From Caenibius sp964466155 (GTDB lineage: Bacteria > Pseudomonadota > Alphaproteobacteria > Sphingomonadales > Sphingomonadaceae), in NCBI GenBank assembly GCA_964466155.1, contig CAYXMY010000123.1, positions 1-7,564 of the forward strand: a stretch of DNA of 7,564 bases. Reading direction: 5' to 3'. The translations under genes were made by a program, and so were the position numbers. Within the stretch, counting starts at the first letter, position 1, and each line of letters begins with the position of its first letter. The notes beneath the pieces were generated by a model. It saw only the letters and a list, made by a program, of their open reading frames with translations, was not told the DNA's origin and did no database searches. Positions 4,731 through 7,564 of the stretch are shown piece after piece.

Positions 4731-6929
4731 ATGCCTTTGGGCGATCTGCTGAGCGGACTGCGAAATCGTCCGGTGCGGGAAGAGCCTGCCCCCACACCGG
4801 GGACCGACCGTGTGCGCCTGCTCGATGTTTACGAAAAGTCCGGGGCTGGCTGGTTTTGGGCCGCCGACCGCGAAGGCCGTCTGACGTACCTTAGCGATAC
4901 CGTTTGCCGCCTGCTGGAAAAGCCGCTCGAAGAGCTGGCCGGGCAGCCGATTACCGAAATTTTCGTCGTCGACAGCGAAGTGCTGGACGAACAGGACGGC
5001 AAGACCAGATCGCTTAACTTCATTCTGACAGCCCGCAATGTCATCACCGAATTGCCGGTCAAGGCTCCCGTCGAGGGGCGGGAAGTCTGGTGGGCGATTT
5101 CGGGCCGCCCGCTCTTCGACAAGGCGGGGCAGTTCGATGGGTACGGCGGCCATGGCAAGGATGTGACGGCGCAGCGCCAGGAACGGCGCGAAGCGGCCCA
5201 CCGGGCGGAATACGACGAATTGACGGGCCTTTCCAATCGCACCCGGACGGGGCGGCGGTTGCAGGCGATTCTTTCGGCTTATCGGGTCGCCAAGCGTAGC
5301 TGTGCCCTGATTATGCTGGATCTCGACCGGTTCAAGCAGATCAACGACACGCTGGGGCATGCTGCGGGTGACGAACTGCTCAAGCAGGTTTCCGGCCGCC
5401 TCGACATGATCGTCGCCAAACGCGGCGAAATCGGGCGCGTGGGTCCGGACGAATTCCAGGTGATCCTGCCCGATTGCGACGATCGCGGGAAACTGGGTGA
5501 AATCGCGATGCGGATCATCCAGGTACTGTCGCAGCCCTACACCGTCGATGGCGCGCGTTGCGCTATCGGGGCATCGATAGGCGTGGCTATCGCTCCTTAC
5601 GATGGGCTGGATGCCGAACAACTGGTGCGCAGCGCGGAACTGGCGCTCTACGCCGCGAAAGGCAGTGGACGGGGGCAGTATCGCTTCTATTCCAGCGATC
5701 TGCAGGATGAAGCCGTAGAACGGCGGGTGATCGAAGACGATCTTCGCGATGCCTTGGCCGACAATCAGTTCGCCATGGAATATCAGCCGATCGTGCGCAT
5801 CGAGGATGGTGTCGTCGTCGGGTTCGAAGCGCTGATGCGCTGGGATCATCCGGTGCGCGGCAAGATTAGCCCGGAAGTCTTTGTGCCGATTGCCGAAGAC
5901 ACCCACCTTATCAACGCATTGGGGGGCTGGGCCTTGCGCACGGCCTGCACCGATGCGGCGAGCTGGCCAGGGCAATTGCCAGTCTCCGTCAATATATCGG
6001 CGGTCCAGTTTGCGATGGAAGGTTTCCCGACCTTGGTCGCCAATACACTGGCAGCCACGCAGATCGACCCCAGGCGGCTGGTGCTGGAACTCACCGAAAG
6101 CGTGTTCCTTTGCGACAACGAGGCGAACGACGCGACTTTCCAGGCGTTGATCGGTCTTGGCGTGCGCATGGCGCTTGACGATTTCGGGACGGGCTATTCC
6201 TCGCTCTCCTATCTCAGTTCTTCGCCGTTCGAACGGTTGAAGATCGACCGCAGCTTCGTCGAATGCTGCACGGAACAGGGCAGCAAGGACGGCGCAATCA
6301 TCAGCGCCACCATCGGCCTTGCCAGTGCGCTCGACATGGATGTGATCGTCGAAGGGGTGGAAGCGTTCGATCAGCTCGAATTCATTCAGGAAAAGGGCGG
6401 GAAATTCGTTCAGGGCTGGATTTATTCGCAGGCCTTGCCCAATGTGGAAGTTTTGAACCGCCTGGGCGCTGGCGAGTTCCGGATCGAACCGGACGGCCCG
6501 CGCCGCTATCGTCCGCCCCGCCGGGCGATGTTCCGGATGATCGGCGTGATCCATGGCGATTATCGCTTCGAAGTGGTGATGCGCGATCTTTCCCGCACGG
6601 GCGCGAAGATCGAAGGGCTGGTCGGGGTTCCCGTCGATACGCAACTGGTGCTCGATCTCGGGAACGGCCAACTCGCGGTGGCGCGCGTGGTGCGTGCGGT
6701 GGACGCGGTGCTGGGGGTGGAATTCGAAACGCCGCTAATCAACGACGGGGCCGGGGGGCTGTGCACCCGGCACCGCATCTCGCCTTATGTGCTTGCGGCG
6801 GCGGGTATGCCGCTTTCGGCTTTGCCGCCGGGATATTATCCGCTGGTCAGCGTTGCGGACAACCAGTCCCAGATGGGGATGTTCACGCAGGCCAAGTTGC
6901 AGAATCCCGCACAGAAGCGCGCAGGCTGA
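4731..6929 (+). CDS. Soluble PAS-GGDEF-EAL-PilZ protein; likely c-di-GMP phosphodiesterase with degenerate GGDEF
   Basis: This is a 732-residue cytoplasmic paralogue of the preceding gene without the membrane part. Order: PAS (about 33-150), GGDEF (156-322), EAL (330-578), PilZ (590-670), then a tail of about 60 residues. The GGDEF signature reads GPDEF (238-242), with proline for the second glycine that normally contacts GTP, so cyclase activity is doubtful. The domain may still bind GTP, as the degenerate GEDEF of Caulobacter PdeA does to stimulate its EAL. The EAL domain has every expected metal and catalytic residue: E366, R370, N421, E453, D483, D484, K504, E541, E544 and Q561, with DDFGTGYSS intact. 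It should therefore hydrolyse c-di-GMP to pGpG. PilZ has RxxxR (R598, R602) and DxSxxG (D619-G624). No signal peptide or membrane segment is seen. The stop lies 45 bp before lepA. Confidence 0.95.
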   Translation: MPLGDLLSGLRNRPVREEPAPTPGTDRVRLLDVYEKSGAGWFWAADREGRLTYLSDTVCRLLEKPLEELAGQPITEIFVVDSEVLDEQDGKTRSLNFILTARNVITELPVKAPVEGREVWWAISGRPLFDKAGQFDGYGGHGKDVTAQRQERREAAHRAEYDELTGLSNRTRTGRRLQAILSAYRVAKRSCALIMLDLDRFKQINDTLGHAAGDELLKQVSGRLDMIVAKRGEIGRVGPDEFQVILPDCDDRGKLGEIAMRIIQVLSQPYTVDGARCAIGASIGVAIAPYDGLDAEQLVRSAELALYAAKGSGRGQYRFYSSDLQDEAVERRVIEDDLRDALADNQFAMEYQPIVRIEDGVVVGFEALMRWDHPVRGKISPEVFVPIAEDTHLINALGGWALRTACTDAASWPGQLPVSVNISAVQFAMEGFPTLVANTLAATQIDPRRLVLELTESVFLCDNEANDATFQALIGLGVRMALDDFGTGYSSLSYLSSSPFERLKIDRSFVECCTEQGSKDGAIISATIGLASALDMDVIVEGVEAFDQLEFIQEKGGKFVQGWIYSQALPNVEVLNRLGAGEFRIEPDGPRRYRPPRRAMFRMIGVIHGDYRFEVVMRDLSRTGAKIEGLVGVPVDTQLVLDLGNGQLAVARVVRAVDAVLGVEFETPLINDGAGGLCTRHRISPYVLAAAGMPLSALPPGYYPLVSVADNQSQMGMFTQAKLQNPAQKRAG

Positions 6930-6950
6930 GGAATTCCGCTGACAGGTGTG

Positions 6951-6974
6951 GTGTGCGCTGCTAACGGCGCGCGC
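6951..6974 (+). promoter_or_regulatory. Possible hairpin abutting the lepA start codon
   Basis: Bases 6951-6958 can pair with 6967-6974 (8 bp including two G-U pairs) around an 8-base loop, ending right against the ATG at 6975. No usual Shine-Dalgarno sequence lies in the 20 bases before that ATG. The nearest purine-rich bits are ACAGG (6942-6946) and GAGGA (6928-6932). If the stem forms it could bring ACAGG to working distance. Bases 6930-6974 hold no visible terminator. Confidence 0.3.
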
Positions 6975-7564
6975 ATGACTGAATTGGCCAACATCCGCAA
7001 TTTTTCGATCATTGCCCATATCGACCACGGCAAGTCGACGCTCGCTGACCGCCTGATCCAGTTCACGGGCGGCCTCACCGACCGTGAGATGAGCGAGCAA
7101 GTCCTTGATAATATGGATATCGAGCGGGAGCGCGGGATCACGATCAAGGCGCAGACCGTTCGCCTGACTTACACGGCCAAGAACGGGCAGGCCTACGAAC
7201 TGAATCTGATGGACACGCCGGGCCACGTCGACTTCGCTTATGAAGTCAGCCGCAGCCTGGCCGCGTGCGAAGGCGCGCTGCTGGTGGTGGACGCCGCGCA
7301 GGGCGTGGAAGCGCAGACGCTTGCCAACGTCTATCAGTCTATCGAGCACGATCACGAGATCGTTCCCGTCATCAACAAGATCGATCTTCCCGCCGCCGAA
7401 CCGGAAAAGGTGCGGGCGGAGATTGAGGATATCATCGGCATCGACGCCAGCGAGGCGGTACTGTCGAGCGCCAAGTCCGGTATCGGGATCGAGGATGTGC
7501 TGGAAGCGGTGGTCGCCAAGATTCCCCCGCCGAAGGGTGATCGCAACGCTTCGCTCAAGGCCAT
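6975..7564 (+). CDS. lepA: Elongation factor 4 (LepA), N-terminal part
   Basis: The first 196 codons of the translational GTPase EF4/LepA are present; the gene runs off the right edge (the family is about 600 residues). EF4 acts on ribosomes and has been linked to back-translocation and ribosome assembly. The GTP-binding domain is complete in outline: G1 AHIDHGKST (14-22), the switch I segment ERERGITIKAQT (50-61), G3 DTPGHVDF (80-87), G4 NKID (134-137) and G5 SAKSG (165-169). The N-terminus MTELANIRNFSIIAHIDHGK matches the usual LepA start, which favours the ATG at 6975 although it lacks a clear Shine-Dalgarno sequence. In-frame GTG codons at 6948 and 6951 are less likely starts. It lies 45 bp after the c-di-GMP phosphodiesterase gene, in the same frame, and may share its transcript. 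Confidence 0.96.
   Translation, partial: MTELANIRNFSIIAHIDHGKSTLADRLIQFTGGLTDREMSEQVLDNMDIERERGITIKAQTVRLTYTAKNGQAYELNLMDTPGHVDFAYEVSRSLAACEGALLVVDAAQGVEAQTLANVYQSIEHDHEIVPVINKIDLPAAEPEKVRAEIEDIIGIDASEAVLSSAKSGIGIEDVLEAVVAKIPPPKGDRNASLKA

Noticed and set aside
4449..6671. 740-codon open frame on the minus strand, antisense to the phosphodiesterase gene
   Set aside because: The plus frame encodes clear PAS, GGDEF, EAL and PilZ domains. The antisense translation shows no domain and looks like the product of GC-rich codon bias.
6948..6953. GTG start codons for lepA
   Set aside because: They are in frame, but the ATG at 6975 gives the standard LepA N-terminus and the added residues look like translated spacer.
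1..7564. Mobile elements, tRNA/rRNA genes, CRISPR arrays, long repeats, GANTC clusters
   Set aside because: I read through for these on both strands. No transposase, integrase, cloverleaf or regular repeat was seen, and GANTC sites are scattered without clustering.

Overview
The window looks like chromosomal DNA from a GC-rich alphaproteobacterium. Codon use, a PAS-GGDEF-EAL-PilZ gene pair, the FprA-type ferredoxin reductase and a CtrA-like site would fit a member of the Sphingomonadales. That placement is inference from gene style; no rRNA or other strong marker is present. There are no mobile elements, tRNAs, CRISPR arrays or phage genes.

Layout: (1) the 3' end of dnaN, the DNA polymerase III sliding clamp (2-328, +), closed by a strong intrinsic terminator (352-394). 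(2) A convergent gene for an FprA-type ferredoxin--NADP+ reductase (468-1784, -). (3) A 186-bp divergent intergenic region with a dyad, a CtrA-like site and a hairpin that holds the Shine-Dalgarno sequence of the next gene. (4) Two tandem, paralogous cyclic-di-GMP genes on the + strand: a membrane-anchored 6TM-PAS-GGDEF-EAL-PilZ protein (1971-4616) and a soluble PAS-GGDEF-EAL-PilZ protein (4731-6929). (5) The 5' end of lepA, elongation factor 4 (6975 to window end), 45 bp downstream in the same direction.

The main point of interest is the c-di-GMP pair. The first protein keeps a canonical GGDEF motif, but its EAL domain has lost key catalytic residues (DDFG became DNFG, AEGVE became AQGVE, EAL became EAM). 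The second has a broken GGDEF (GPDEF) but every EAL catalytic residue is in place. Both end in a PilZ domain with intact RxxxR and [D/N]xSxxG c-di-GMP-binding motifs. The simplest reading is a duplicated bifunctional gene whose copies split the work: a membrane-bound cyclase and a soluble phosphodiesterase, each with its own PAS input and its own c-di-GMP sensor. This is inferred from motifs and is not proven.

Likely hairpins sit near the start codons of both signalling genes and of lepA, so translational control is possible. The dnaN, fprA and lepA genes are ordinary housekeeping genes.
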